Source: JBDNFP01 sp041689775 (GTDB taxonomy: Bacteria > Bacteroidota > Bacteroidia > Cytophagales > Spirosomataceae). Taken from it: DNA of 36,334 nucleotides. The stretch spans positions 1 through 36,334 of the forward strand of contig JBDNFP010000288.1 of assembly GCA_041689775.1 (NCBI GenBank). Reading direction: 5' to 3'. The notes beneath the pieces are model-generated. The model was given only the letters and a program-made list of their open reading frames with translations, had not been told where the DNA came from and did no database searches. Shown piece by piece: positions 21,643-30,169 of the stretch (the stretch's first letter is position 1; each line of letters opens with the position of its first letter). The position numbers and the translations under genes were made by a program.

Positions 21643-22893
21643 ATGAAACTAAAAATCACCTATAACATTGCCCAAACCCACCTACTGACCAAGAAGAAGC
21701 AGACATTGGTGGCGATGCTGGGCGTGACGTTCGGGATCGCGATGTTCATTGTCATGATCAGCTTCATGCAGGGGGTCAACCAGTTTCTGGAAGACTCCGC
21801 CCTCGACGCCTCGCCCCACGTGCGCATGTACAAGCAGATTACGTCCGACCGTCCCAGCCTGATCGAGACGCTAAATCCTAATGGGTTTAATGTGATTCAC
21901 CACCAGAAACCCAAGCAGGAGTTGGCTAAGATCAAAAGTGGGATGATCATCGCCCGGCATATTGAGCAGCAGCCCGAAGTACTGGGAGTATCCCCACAGG
22001 TAAGTACCCAAGTATTTTTTAATACCGGGGCGGTGCCTATCCCGGGAACGCTGGCAGGGGTCGATGTGGTGCGTGAAGAGAAGCTGTATCGACTCAGTCA
22101 ACGAATGAAGTCAGGTACGATTGAAGACTTGCGGTCCAATGCCAACGGAGTCATTCTGGGCCGACTGTTGGCGCGTAAACTCAACCTAAAAACGGGTGAC
22201 AAGGTAAACGTTACCTCCTCAACGGGTGGCACAGCCTTACTACGGGTAGTGGGGGTTTTTAGCTTCGGTATTCAGACCGTCGATGATGCTCGTGGGTATG
22301 TGAATACCGCCAAGGTGCAGGAATTGATTCAAAAAGATGCCAACTACATCACCGATTTGCACATCAAAATGAAAGATCCCTTGAAGGCCATTGAGTTCGG
22401 AAAGGAGCTATCCCGACAGTATAATTATAAGGTAGAAGACTGGGCTACGGCCAATCAGGCGATTCTGGCCGGAGAGCAGATCAGGGGGGTGATGACCTTT
22501 GTGATATCCTTTACACTGCTGGTAGTAGCGGGTTTCGGTATCTATAACATTATGAATATGAATGTGATGAATAAAATTAAAGATATCGCCATTCTGAAAG
22601 CAACTGGTTTCGACGGCCGGGACATAGTGGCGATCTTCATGATTCAGTCGGCTATCATTGGGCTATTGGGAGCGGTACTTGGCGTAGTGATAGGGTTCAG
22701 CCTCAGCTATTTATTATCTATTACGCCCTTTACGGCCGGCGATTTTCTGGCCATTGATACTTTTCCGGTTATGTTCAACCCAATGCACTACGGGTTGGGT
22801 GTTTTGTTTGGGGTCGTCACGACGCTATTGGCGGGTTATTTCCCATCCCGGAAAGCGGCCCGTATCGATCCGGTTGAGATTTTGAGGGGATAG
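21643..22893 (+). CDS. ABC transporter permease, MacB/FtsX family
   Basis: 416 residues. It has an N-terminal membrane helix (LVAMLGVTFGIAMFIVMISFMQG), a large periplasmic MacB-PCD domain (about 50-260), and three C-terminal helices in the FtsX domain (FVISFTLLVVAGFGIYNIMNM; IGLLGAVLGVVIGFSLSYLL; GLGVLFGVVTTLLAGYFPSRKAA), ending IDPVEILRG. MacB-type pumps do not move substrate through the membrane but use cytoplasmic ATP hydrolysis to push periplasmic substrate through TolC. It pairs with the ATPase 41 bases downstream. Confidence 0.92.
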   Translation: MKLKITYNIAQTHLLTKKKQTLVAMLGVTFGIAMFIVMISFMQGVNQFLEDSALDASPHVRMYKQITSDRPSLIETLNPNGFNVIHHQKPKQELAKIKSGMIIARHIEQQPEVLGVSPQVSTQVFFNTGAVPIPGTLAGVDVVREEKLYRLSQRMKSGTIEDLRSNANGVILGRLLARKLNLKTGDKVNVTSSTGGTALLRVVGVFSFGIQTVDDARGYVNTAKVQELIQKDANYITDLHIKMKDPLKAIEFGKELSRQYNYKVEDWATANQAILAGEQIRGVMTFVISFTLLVVAGFGIYNIMNMNVMNKIKDIAILKATGFDGRDIVAIFMIQSAIIGLLGAVLGVVIGFSLSYLLSITPFTAGDFLAIDTFPVMFNPMHYGLGVLFGVVTTLLAGYFPSRKAARIDPVEILRG

Positions 22894-22934
22894 AGTTAGA
22901 GAATTCAGGATTCTGAAACCCACGATACTACTGT

Positions 22935-23666
22935 ATGGAAAATAGAAATTTAGATAAATCAGGTAGTGAACCGCCAACGATTCTGAAAGCGTCCCACGTC
23001 AATAAGTTCTTTCTGGAACCGGTGAAGTTTCAGGTTTTGAAAGATATTTCCTTTGCGGTAAAGAAGGGGGAATTCTTGTCGATTGTGGGGAAGTCGGGCT
23101 GTGGGAAGTCAACCCTGCTGTACATCCTTTCTACAATGGACACGGCGTACGAGGGTACTTTGGAAATGAACGGACGTTCGCTGACTGGACTATCCCAAAA
23201 CGAACTGGCGGCTTTTCGCAACGAGCATATGGGCTTTGTTTTTCAGTTTCATTTTCTGCTGCCTGAGTTTACGGCCTTGCAGAACGTGATGCTTCCTGGG
23301 TTGAAATTGGGTAAGTATTCAGCAAAGCAGGTAGAGGAGCGGGCTTACGAGAAGCTACGCATGGTAGACATGCACGAGCACGCGCTCAAACCTTCCATGA
23401 AGCTATCGGGAGGACAGCAGCAGCGGGTGGCCATCGCCAGAGCGCTCATCAACGACCCAACGATTGTCATGGGCGACGAACCTACGGGTAATCTGGATAA
23501 AACTAATTCCGACATGGTGTTTGATATATTTCGTGACATATCGCATAACAACGGTCAGACCATTATTACCGTAACCCACGACCAGGACTTTGCCGCGGGG
23601 GGCGACCGCATCATTGAGATGTCTGACGGCCACATAATTTCACACGGTTATGAAAATCAAGTATAA
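22935..23666 (+). CDS. ABC transporter ATP-binding protein, MacB/LolD type
   Basis: 243 residues. Walker A is GKSGCGKST, the Q-loop is in FVFQFHFLLPEFT, the signature LSGGQQQRVAIARAL, and Walker B with D-loop TIVMGDEPTGNLD; the H-loop is VTHDQDF. The length and the LLPEFTAL segment are those of the LolD/MacB subgroup. It energises the permease encoded just before it. Its end overlaps the histidine-kinase gene by 17 bases, so the sensor is translated with the pump. Confidence 0.93.
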   Translation: MENRNLDKSGSEPPTILKASHVNKFFLEPVKFQVLKDISFAVKKGEFLSIVGKSGCGKSTLLYILSTMDTAYEGTLEMNGRSLTGLSQNELAAFRNEHMGFVFQFHFLLPEFTALQNVMLPGLKLGKYSAKQVEERAYEKLRMVDMHEHALKPSMKLSGGQQQRVAIARALINDPTIVMGDEPTGNLDKTNSDMVFDIFRDISHNNGQTIITVTHDQDFAAGGDRIIEMSDGHIISHGYENQV

Positions 23667-24693
23667 TAAATACGTAGGTATCGCCATTTTAGTTTTTGCC
23701 GTATTTGGCTTTGCCGGTCGCTTCTGGGTGCTCCCAGAGCTGACCCTAACCGAACATGTAGCTTACTTTTTCATTCAGATCTTGATTCTGAACGGACTGT
23801 GGGTTGCATACTATATTCTGAACGACCGCCTGAACGTGCATTTGCCTTTCGAGAAGGGGGTAGGGATTCGTATTGCTACCCAGTTGACTATTGGATGGCT
23901 ATTAATTGAAGGTATGATGATTCCGATCGGTATGTACGCCTACCAGCGGATCATGCTGATTCCTACCTGGTCACTTGAGAAGATTCATTTTTTATTTGTT
24001 GGAATAACAGCCTTTTTTGGTAGTTCGGTGATGAACCTGGGGTTTATTGCCAACCACTTTTTTGAGCAATGGGGAGTCAACGCTGTTCGGGCGGCCCATC
24101 TCGAAAAAGAGAAAACACAAGTGCAGTTTGATAACTTGAAAAATCAGTTGAATCCGCATTTTCTGTTCAATAGTCTCGCCTCGCTCGATAGCCTCATTCT
24201 GGATCAGCCGGACCTGGCCCGGCAGTTTCTTCGCCAACTTTCCAAAGTGTATCGCTACGCGTTAAAAAGTCAGGACAGTGGGTTGGTATCCCTGGAAGTA
24301 GAGGCCGAATTTGTTAAAAACTATATTTCTCTCCTAACCACCCGATTTGAAGACCGGCTTTCCATCGAAATAAAACTTGATCCGATTACGCTGGACTATA
24401 TGGTAGTACCGATGACGTTACAAATGTTACTCGAAAACGCCATCAAGCACAATAGAGTCAATGCGGACACACCTTTAAAAATACAGATCGAGAGTGAAGG
24501 CTTGTGGTTACTGGTGTCCAATTCGGTTTGCCGAAAAGAACGGGTTGAAACTTCTAATGGGAAAGGCTTAGAAAGTCTTTCGTCTTTGTACTCTTTTTTG
24601 GGCAGCAGACCGCTGGAAGTAGAGGAAGAATGTGGCTGGTTTCGGGTAAAAGTCCCTTTATTTTTAAACGGATTATCAGTACTAAGTAGCTGA
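23650..24693 (+). CDS. LytS/YehU-type sensor histidine kinase
   Basis: 347 residues. Four hydrophobic segments near the N-terminus (IAILVFAVFGFAG; AYFFIQILILNGLWVAYY; ATQLTIGWLLIEGMMIPIGM; FLFVGITAFFGSSVMNLGF) are followed by a coiled-coil and the His_kinase box NQLNPHFLFNSL, with the phospho-accepting His. The ATP-binding part has LLENAIKHN (N-box) and GKGLESL. A LytTR regulator usually follows such kinases but none is seen downstream before the terminator at 24816, so the partner is elsewhere or missing. Coupling to the pump suggests it senses envelope stress or the pump's substrate. Confidence 0.88.
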   Translation: MKIKYNKYVGIAILVFAVFGFAGRFWVLPELTLTEHVAYFFIQILILNGLWVAYYILNDRLNVHLPFEKGVGIRIATQLTIGWLLIEGMMIPIGMYAYQRIMLIPTWSLEKIHFLFVGITAFFGSSVMNLGFIANHFFEQWGVNAVRAAHLEKEKTQVQFDNLKNQLNPHFLFNSLASLDSLILDQPDLARQFLRQLSKVYRYALKSQDSGLVSLEVEAEFVKNYISLLTTRFEDRLSIEIKLDPITLDYMVVPMTLQMLLENAIKHNRVNADTPLKIQIESEGLWLLVSNSVCRKERVETSNGKGLESLSSLYSFLGSRPLEVEEECGWFRVKVPLFLNGLSVLSS

Positions 24694-24815
24694 TAGCTAT
24701 TAGCTTGTAGCTGTTACCTTTTTGTAAATATTTGAATATAGAACATTAGCCAGTAATTTGACTAAATTAATAATACAAACTAATTATGCATTAGTACTTA
24801 CATCAAGTAACCTAA

Positions 24816-24853
24816 AAAGAGGGTGTCTCAGTAAATTTTGAGACACCCTCTTT
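24816..24853. terminator. Bidirectional hairpin terminator
   Basis: The arms AAAGAGGGTGTCTCA (24816-24830) and TGAGACACCCTCTTT (24839-24853) are perfect over 15 bp with an 8-base loop. The stem has A-rich and T-rich ends, so it can terminate both the kinase operon and the convergent Dps gene. The rest of the 189-base gap contains an AGCTGATAGCTATTAG string and no gene. Confidence 0.75.
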
Positions 24854-24882
24854 GCGGATATATTTGTAAGGAAAGTAGGTAT

Positions 24883-25431
24883 TTAAGCTTCTACAAGATT
24901 TTCTTTGAAGTTTTCATTGGGTACATAAATACTGTCCGCCCCGAGGAAGTGCTCTATGTGATGAGCTCTTTCTTCGGTCTTATACAGGATTCCTTCCAGA
25001 AGATTTTTTGTGCCAAAGTCATCGTGTTCAAAAGCCTTTTTTATGGATTTGCGAAGCTCTATCACAATGGTCTTCTCGGCTTCCATGTCGTTTTGTAAGC
25101 TTTCCCTAATGCGGAATACTCCCTCGGGCTCGTGATCGATGTACGATAGTTTGTACATATTCTCGGGGTGGCAGGTTGGGGCAATACCCATGATGGTTAG
25201 TCGCTCGGCGATTGCATCATACTGCTCGTGTACTTCCGTGTAGTTATTTTCAAAAAACAGGTGCAGATCTCTAAATTGCGGGCCTTCGACCAGCCAATGG
25301 TGTTTGTGGTATTGCTGATAAAGGGTAATAAATGAGGATAGGTGACGGTCAAGTTCGCGGGCCATCATAATGGCAGTTTCTTTTGACAATCCTATTGGGT
25401 TTCCTTCGTATTCTTTTTGGTTACGCATCAT
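24883..25431 (-). CDS. dps: Dps-family DNA-protecting ferritin-like protein
   Basis: 182 residues. The four-helix ferritin-like bundle shows the Dps ferroxidase motif: HKHHWLVEGPQFRDLHLFFE, then NNYTEVHEQYDAIAERL, with His and acidic residues that bind iron at the dimer interface. Dps forms a dodecamer that oxidises iron with peroxide and shields DNA in stress. The N-terminal extension is short (MMRNQKEYEGNPIG), and the C-terminal tail is acidic and so unlikely to bind DNA. The second Met is a possible start. It is a single gene, convergent with the kinase. Confidence 0.9.
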   Translation of the reverse strand: MMRNQKEYEGNPIGLSKETAIMMARELDRHLSSFITLYQQYHKHHWLVEGPQFRDLHLFFENNYTEVHEQYDAIAERLTIMGIAPTCHPENMYKLSYIDHEPEGVFRIRESLQNDMEAEKTIVIELRKSIKKAFEHDDFGTKNLLEGILYKTEERAHHIEHFLGADSIYVPNENFKENLVEA

Positions 25432-25554
25432 ATCGTTGTGGAGTTTAATTCAAAATTACCTTCTAAATAAAGTACTAAAACCATTCCTACCCTTCTCAGA
25501 GCCTAAATACGGTCTTTCGGGTAGTAGCTATGAATTTTTTTCCACAACCTGAGG

Positions 25555-26352
25555 ATGATTTTGGCTACCTTCGCGGATTATTTTTTAGAACTTATAATTG
25601 CACATATCGTGGCTTGGTACCATACTTTTTTCCAGGGATTGCCTCAGGTAGCCTGGAAACAAAATCAAGAAGAGGTCTATACGGAATGGGAAGTTGATTT
25701 TCTCCAAGATGTATTAGAGTTAACCCCCGAAAGTCAGGTGTTGGACGTCATGGCCGGGTACGGTAGGCATGCCTTACCCTTGGCGCGCCGGGGATATACC
25801 CTCACGGGAGTTGATATTTCGGAGGAGTACTGCCAAGAAATGGATAAAGAAGCGAAATCGGAGCAATTATCGGTCACGGTATTGCAAGGCGACTTTGTGG
25901 AGTTACCACTTCCCGAAGTACTTTATGACGCAGCGTATTGCCTGGGAAATAGCTTCTGCTTTTTTTCGCGGGAGGTAATGGTGGCGTTTTTACAGAAAAT
26001 ATCGGCTCACATGCAGCCGGGTGGGCGCTTTGTGGCGCATACCCACTTACTGGCTGAAAGCATTCTGCCGCACTTTCAGGAGCGAAACTGGATGCCCGTA
26101 GGAGAGGATATCCTGTACATCGCTCATAACGAATACGATGCTCTGGAAGGAGTGATCAACGCGGACGTAACGTATGTACAGGGAAGTGAGCAGGTAACCC
26201 GCCAAATCAAGCAGTACGTATTTACTCTTGCCGAAATGAAGCATCTGTTTACCCAAGCCGGATTAACGCTAACGGAAGTATTCGCCAGCCTCGACGGCGA
26301 GCTTTTCGCCCTGGGAGACGAGCAAGCGTATCTTTTGGCGGTGAAGGAATGA
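25555..26352 (+). CDS. Class I SAM-dependent methyltransferase
   Basis: 265 residues. The SAM-binding motif I is VLDVMAGYGRHALPLARRG, with the acidic loop TGVDISEEYC and motif II-like GDFVELPLPEVLYDAAYCLGNSF. The N-terminal 60 residues (YFLELIIAHIVAWYHTFF) are hydrophobic but not clearly a membrane anchor. The C-terminal half is a beta-sheet cap. The substrate is not identifiable; small-molecule or RNA targets are both possible. No neighbour helps. Confidence 0.82.
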   Translation: MILATFADYFLELIIAHIVAWYHTFFQGLPQVAWKQNQEEVYTEWEVDFLQDVLELTPESQVLDVMAGYGRHALPLARRGYTLTGVDISEEYCQEMDKEAKSEQLSVTVLQGDFVELPLPEVLYDAAYCLGNSFCFFSREVMVAFLQKISAHMQPGGRFVAHTHLLAESILPHFQERNWMPVGEDILYIAHNEYDALEGVINADVTYVQGSEQVTRQIKQYVFTLAEMKHLFTQAGLTLTEVFASLDGELFALGDEQAYLLAVKE

Positions 26353-26357
26353 TTTTG

Positions 26358-26498
26358 AATGAGTGAACGGATAGAATGTCGGAATGGTGTAGGAGTTGAA
26401 AGTAGATAGAAAGGCCAAGAGGTTAAACTTACTCCTACTTTGTACTCCTGAACTTTAAACTCACTTACTATATTCACCCATTCCGACATTCACTCATT
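26358..26498. repeat. Long interrupted inverted repeat between convergent genes
   Basis: AATGAGTGA (26358-26366) and ATGTCGGAATGG (26376-26387) are found inverted as one block, CCATTCCGACATTCACTCATT, at 26478-26498. The left arm has a 9-base interruption. Inside lie smaller pairs such as GGAGTTGAAAGT and ACTTTAAACTC. It fills the gap between the methyltransferase and the sulfur genes and may terminate both strands or be a dispersed repeat. Confidence 0.6.
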
Positions 26499-26501
26499 GG
26501 A

Positions 26502-27014
26502 TTAGTGCGGTAACTTCGTTCGTAGAGCGCCGTACACCCAAGTACCAGCAATCGCACTGAAAAGGGTGACGATAACGGCGAGGAAGCCACTGCCGATTTG
26601 GGCGAAGAGTGGACCGGGACAAGCACCCGTGAGCGCCCAACCGAGTCCGAACGTCAACCCACCGTAAATCTGGCCCTGATTAAAAACCTTGGGGGCAATT
26701 TTTACCTGCTCACCGGTAAGGGTTTTGATGTTAAACCTTTTGATGATGAAGATAGAAATTGCGCCCACAGCAATGGCGGAGCCAATTACGCCGTACATGT
26801 GGAACGAATCAAGGCGGAACATTTCCTGAATCCGAAACCAGGAAATAATTTCGGCTTTGATAAAAATGATTCCGAAGAGCGTCCCTACCACCAGGTATTT
26901 AGCCAGGCTAAAAATACTTTCCTGCTTTTCCTTCAAAGGCTGCGCTACAAACTCATCACCTTCTTTCAAGGGAGGCGCTACCAGAGTAGCGCTATTATCT
27001 GTGTTTACTTTCAT
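26502..27014 (-). CDS. YeeE/YedE family transporter half (DUF6691-like)
   Basis: 170 residues. About four membrane helices (LAKYLVVGTLFGIIFIKA; MYGVIGSAIAVGAISIFII; GGLTFGLGWALTGACPGP; GFLAVIVTLFSAIAGTWVYG) carry the family motif GLGWALTGACPGP, with the Cys that handles thiosulfate or other sulfur ions. The N-terminal 33 residues are a soluble, basic tail. It works with the adjacent 190-residue half. The gene starts 21 bases after the partner and precedes the inverted repeat at 26358. Confidence 0.85.
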   Translation of the reverse strand: MKVNTDNSATLVAPPLKEGDEFVAQPLKEKQESIFSLAKYLVVGTLFGIIFIKAEIISWFRIQEMFRLDSFHMYGVIGSAIAVGAISIFIIKRFNIKTLTGEQVKIAPKVFNQGQIYGGLTFGLGWALTGACPGPLFAQIGSGFLAVIVTLFSAIAGTWVYGALRTKLPH

Positions 27015-27035
27015 TGCATCGCTTTTTAATCACTA

Positions 27036-27608
27036 TTAAACAAAACTCATCAGCCACGGAAGCAACAAGTGTGTACCCGCAAACCCACCGATCATAAAGC
27101 AGATCGTGGCGATCAAGGAGGGTATTTGCAGGTTAGACAAGCCCATGATGGCGTGACCTGAGGTACATCCGCCTGCGTAGCGTGTTCCAAACCCTACCAA
27201 AAATCCACCGAATACTAGGAAGATTAATCCTTTCATGGAAAAGATGTTCTCTACCGAAAATAGCTCAACGGGCATCAGCCCCGCAAAATTAGTAATGCCC
27301 AATGCAGCCAAGTCATTCTGAGTATCCTGCGCAATGACGATCTCATTTGGGTTAGCCATGAACTGCGTGGCCAAAAAACCTCCAACAAGAATACCCAAAA
27401 CGAACATGAGGTTCCAGCCTTCTTTTTTCCAGTTGTAGTTAAAAAACGAAATATTAGCCGGCATACAGGCGGCACAGATGTGGCGTAGCGACGACGACAC
27501 CCCAAATGACTTATTGCCAAGCAATAGTAGGGTAGGTACCGTGAGCCCAATGAGCGGCCCGGCTACGTACCAGGGCCAAGGTTGACGAATTAGTTCTATT
27601 ATGTTCAT
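27036..27608 (-). CDS. YeeE/YedE family sulfur transporter half
   Basis: 190 residues with several membrane helices. The conserved motif GFGTRYAGGCTSGH is present in FLVGFGTRYAGGCTSGHAIM, plus the helix LIATICFMIGGFAGTHLLLPWL. YeeE/YedE proteins carry thiosulfate and related sulfane-sulfur compounds; in many bacteria the two halves are separate genes, as here. Its neighbours are a CstB-like enzyme and a TauE exporter, which supports a sulfur role. A second Cys-containing helix (RHICAACMPANISFF) may bind the substrate. Confidence 0.87.
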   Translation of the reverse strand: MNIIELIRQPWPWYVAGPLIGLTVPTLLLLGNKSFGVSSSLRHICAACMPANISFFNYNWKKEGWNLMFVLGILVGGFLATQFMANPNEIVIAQDTQNDLAALGITNFAGLMPVELFSVENIFSMKGLIFLVFGGFLVGFGTRYAGGCTSGHAIMGLSNLQIPSLIATICFMIGGFAGTHLLLPWLMSFV

Positions 27609-27722
27609 TTAGTAGGTTGTGATTACAGATACAAAAAATAAACCCTATAAAGTCTATCGAGTTAATTAAAAGTAAAACCTTCTACAAAAGCAAAAGGTTT
27701 CGCTTAACTTTAAATAGTACAA

Positions 27723-29126
27723 TCAATGGGCCACTGAATCATGGTCATTGCGGGGTACACCGGCCTGCACCATGGCACCATAGCCTCCTTCGATGTTGAC
27801 GACATTGTCGAAACCGCGAGACTTTAATATAGACGAAGCGATCATAGAGCGATAACCTCCCGCGCAGTGTACGTACATGGGCCCTTCCCCTGGAAATTCG
27901 GCCATCAGCTCACTTATGAAGTCCAAGGGTAGGTTTTTACCGCCTTCAATGTGCTCAGCTTCAAACTCGCTTGGCTTACGAACATCAATGACCGTAGGTT
28001 GGTCAGCGGAATAGGTTTTGGCAAAATCATCCGCCGAAACCGACGTGATAGTATCGACCTCATTACCGGCTGCTTTCCAGTTGGCAAACCCTCCTTCCAG
28101 GTAACCAATGCTATGATCATATCCTACGCGGGCTAGTCGGGTTACTACTTCTTCCTCACGGCCAGAATCAGTCACAATCAGGAGGGTTTGCTTTAAGTCA
28201 GGTACGAGCGCACCTACCCAAGGAGCAAAGCTACCGTCGATACCAATATTGATCGAGTTAGGAATAAAGCCCTCGGCAAAATCTTTGGCTGCCCGGGTAT
28301 CAAGTACCAAGGCCCCCGTTTCGTTAGCCGCTGTTTCGAAGGCCGCCGGGCTGAGCGCCTGCGCGCCTCTTTGGAGTACGTCGTCAATGCTGTCGTAGCC
28401 TTCCTTATTCATTTTTACATTCTGAGGAAAGTACTTAGGAGGTGCACCAAGCCCGTCGGTTACTTCCTGGGTGAATTCCTCTTTGGTCATATCTGCGCGC
28501 AAAGCGTAGTTAAAGAGTTTCTGGTTACCCAGCGTATCAGATGTCTCCTTGCTCATGTTCTTCCCGCAAGCCGATCCGGCTCCGTGGGCGGGATACACCA
28601 GTATGTCGTTGGGTAGGGGCATAATTTTATTCCGAAGACTATCAAAGAGGTGTCCAGCCAGATCATCCATCGTCAGATCGCTTTTCTGCGCCAGATCCGG
28701 GCGGCCAACGTCACCGATGAAAAGCGTATCACCGCTAAACAGGGCCGTCTCTTTGCCGTTTTCATCCAACAACAGGTAGCACGTAGACTCCATGGTATGA
28801 CCGGGGGTGTGCAATACCCGGATGGTGACGTTACCTAACTTAAACTCTTCGCCATCCTTGGCAATGTGCGCTTCAAAGCCAGTTTGTGCATTGGGGCCAT
28901 ATACAATGGGTGCTCCGGTTTTTCGGGATAAGTCGAGGTGACCCGATACAAAATCAGCGTGAAAGTGCGTCTCAAACACGTACTTAATGGTTAAGTCACG
29001 GCTTTTTGCTTTCTCGATGTACGGAGCTACTTCGCGTAGTGGGTCAATCACGGCTGCCTCACCGTTTGATTCAATAAAATAGGCGCCCTGCGCCAGACAG
29101 CCGGTATAAATTTGTTCGATTTTCAT
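27723..29126 (-). CDS. CstB-like persulfide dioxygenase-rhodanese fusion
   Basis: 467 residues. The N-terminal MBL domain has the non-haem iron ligands HFHAD (His54, His56, Asp58), GHTMES and a GDTLFIGDVGRPDL segment typical of ETHE1-like persulfide dioxygenases. Two rhodanese domains follow. The first (about 260-350) has VTDSGREEE where the catalytic loop should be, so it has no Cys and is a pseudo-rhodanese. The second has Cys421 (VHCAGGYRSM), the persulfide-forming residue. This matches the CstB architecture, which detoxifies low-molecular-weight persulfides. It is the centre of a sulfide/persulfide-handling set with YeeE/YedE and TauE genes. Confidence 0.88.
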   Translation of the reverse strand: MKIEQIYTGCLAQGAYFIESNGEAAVIDPLREVAPYIEKAKSRDLTIKYVFETHFHADFVSGHLDLSRKTGAPIVYGPNAQTGFEAHIAKDGEEFKLGNVTIRVLHTPGHTMESTCYLLLDENGKETALFSGDTLFIGDVGRPDLAQKSDLTMDDLAGHLFDSLRNKIMPLPNDILVYPAHGAGSACGKNMSKETSDTLGNQKLFNYALRADMTKEEFTQEVTDGLGAPPKYFPQNVKMNKEGYDSIDDVLQRGAQALSPAAFETAANETGALVLDTRAAKDFAEGFIPNSINIGIDGSFAPWVGALVPDLKQTLLIVTDSGREEEVVTRLARVGYDHSIGYLEGGFANWKAAGNEVDTITSVSADDFAKTYSADQPTVIDVRKPSEFEAEHIEGGKNLPLDFISELMAEFPGEGPMYVHCAGGYRSMIASSILKSRGFDNVVNIEGGYGAMVQAGVPRNDHDSVAH

Positions 29127-29187
29127 AGTTGATAATTAGTAGTTATGTAGTAGGAGATTTACAAGTTCCCTCCGTAGGTATATAGTT

Positions 29188-29994
29188 TTAAGCCGCAAAT
29201 TCTTTCCACAAAATAAAGAGGGCCATTACCAGTACAAACCATCCAAAGGCACCTTTAAGTTTCGCACTGGGAATGAATCGGGTGAGGTACGAGCCCAGAA
29301 AAATACCAACAATGGATAGTGAAGTAAAGATGGTAAGAAACTGCCAGTCAATAACTTGATGGCCGAGGTCACCCAAAAATCCGATGAGTGATTTAGCGGC
29401 AATAATCAGGAGCGAAGTTCCTACCGCCATTTTCATGGGCAAACGAGCCAATAGTACTAGCGCTGGGATGATCAGAAAGCCGCCCCCTGCGCCTACAATA
29501 CCGGTGAGCATACCTACGGCGCCACCTTCCAGTGCAATGAGTGGGTAATTAAATTTGAGTGGTCCATCTTCCGTCTCAGCAGAATCGGCCTTCCGGGCAC
29601 GAAGCATAGAATAAGATGCCGCCAGCATGATGAGTGCAAATAAGCCCATAATGGCCCCTTGCCTTCCCAGCGTAAAGCTGTCCAACGTAAGCACTGGATC
29701 CGGAATAGCGGGTATGATAAACTTACGAGTCAGAAAGACCGTGATGAAGGAAGGTACCGCAAAAACGGCCGCCGCTTTGTAGTCTACCAATTGCTTCTTC
29801 ATGTAGGTAAACGAACCTATCAGCGAGGTAGTGCCTACGACAAACAGAGAGTAGGCCGTAGACAGCACGGGGTTGATTCCCAGCATATATACCAGCACCG
29901 GCACGGTTAGGATACTGCCTCCGCCACCGATGAGTCCGAGGCTAACGCCAATCAGAATAGAAGCTAAATATCCGAATATGTTTACTGCCAACAT
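29188..29994 (-). CDS. TauE/SafE sulfite exporter family protein
   Basis: About 268 residues from the ATG at 29994. The frame stays open for 42 more codons upstream, but that region (MVFVINVTDFGW...) is polar and unlike the family. The start MLAVNIFGYLASILIGVSLGLIGGGGSILTV is the typical first helix with the GLIGGGGS motif, and the second half-repeat has GMLTGIVGAGGGFLIIPAL. Eight or so helices are seen. It exports sulfite or sulfoacetate; next to a persulfide dioxygenase, which makes sulfite, export of sulfite is the likely job. Confidence 0.88.
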   Translation of the reverse strand: MLAVNIFGYLASILIGVSLGLIGGGGSILTVPVLVYMLGINPVLSTAYSLFVVGTTSLIGSFTYMKKQLVDYKAAAVFAVPSFITVFLTRKFIIPAIPDPVLTLDSFTLGRQGAIMGLFALIMLAASYSMLRARKADSAETEDGPLKFNYPLIALEGGAVGMLTGIVGAGGGFLIIPALVLLARLPMKMAVGTSLLIIAAKSLIGFLGDLGHQVIDWQFLTIFTSLSIVGIFLGSYLTRFIPSAKLKGAFGWFVLVMALFILWKEFAA

Positions 29995-30169
29995 AAATTG
30001 AATGTAAAAATGAAAGGTACAAATAAAAGTAGTGTGTGTAGTGCACAGCATTTTTTGGGTGCTCATACAAAAGTAATTCTCGGTCCATCCGAAATCTGTA
30101 ACATTTATTACAAATACCAAATGAAGCGAGAATTAGCACTCAACCGGGAACCCTACGAAGGAAGGCGTT

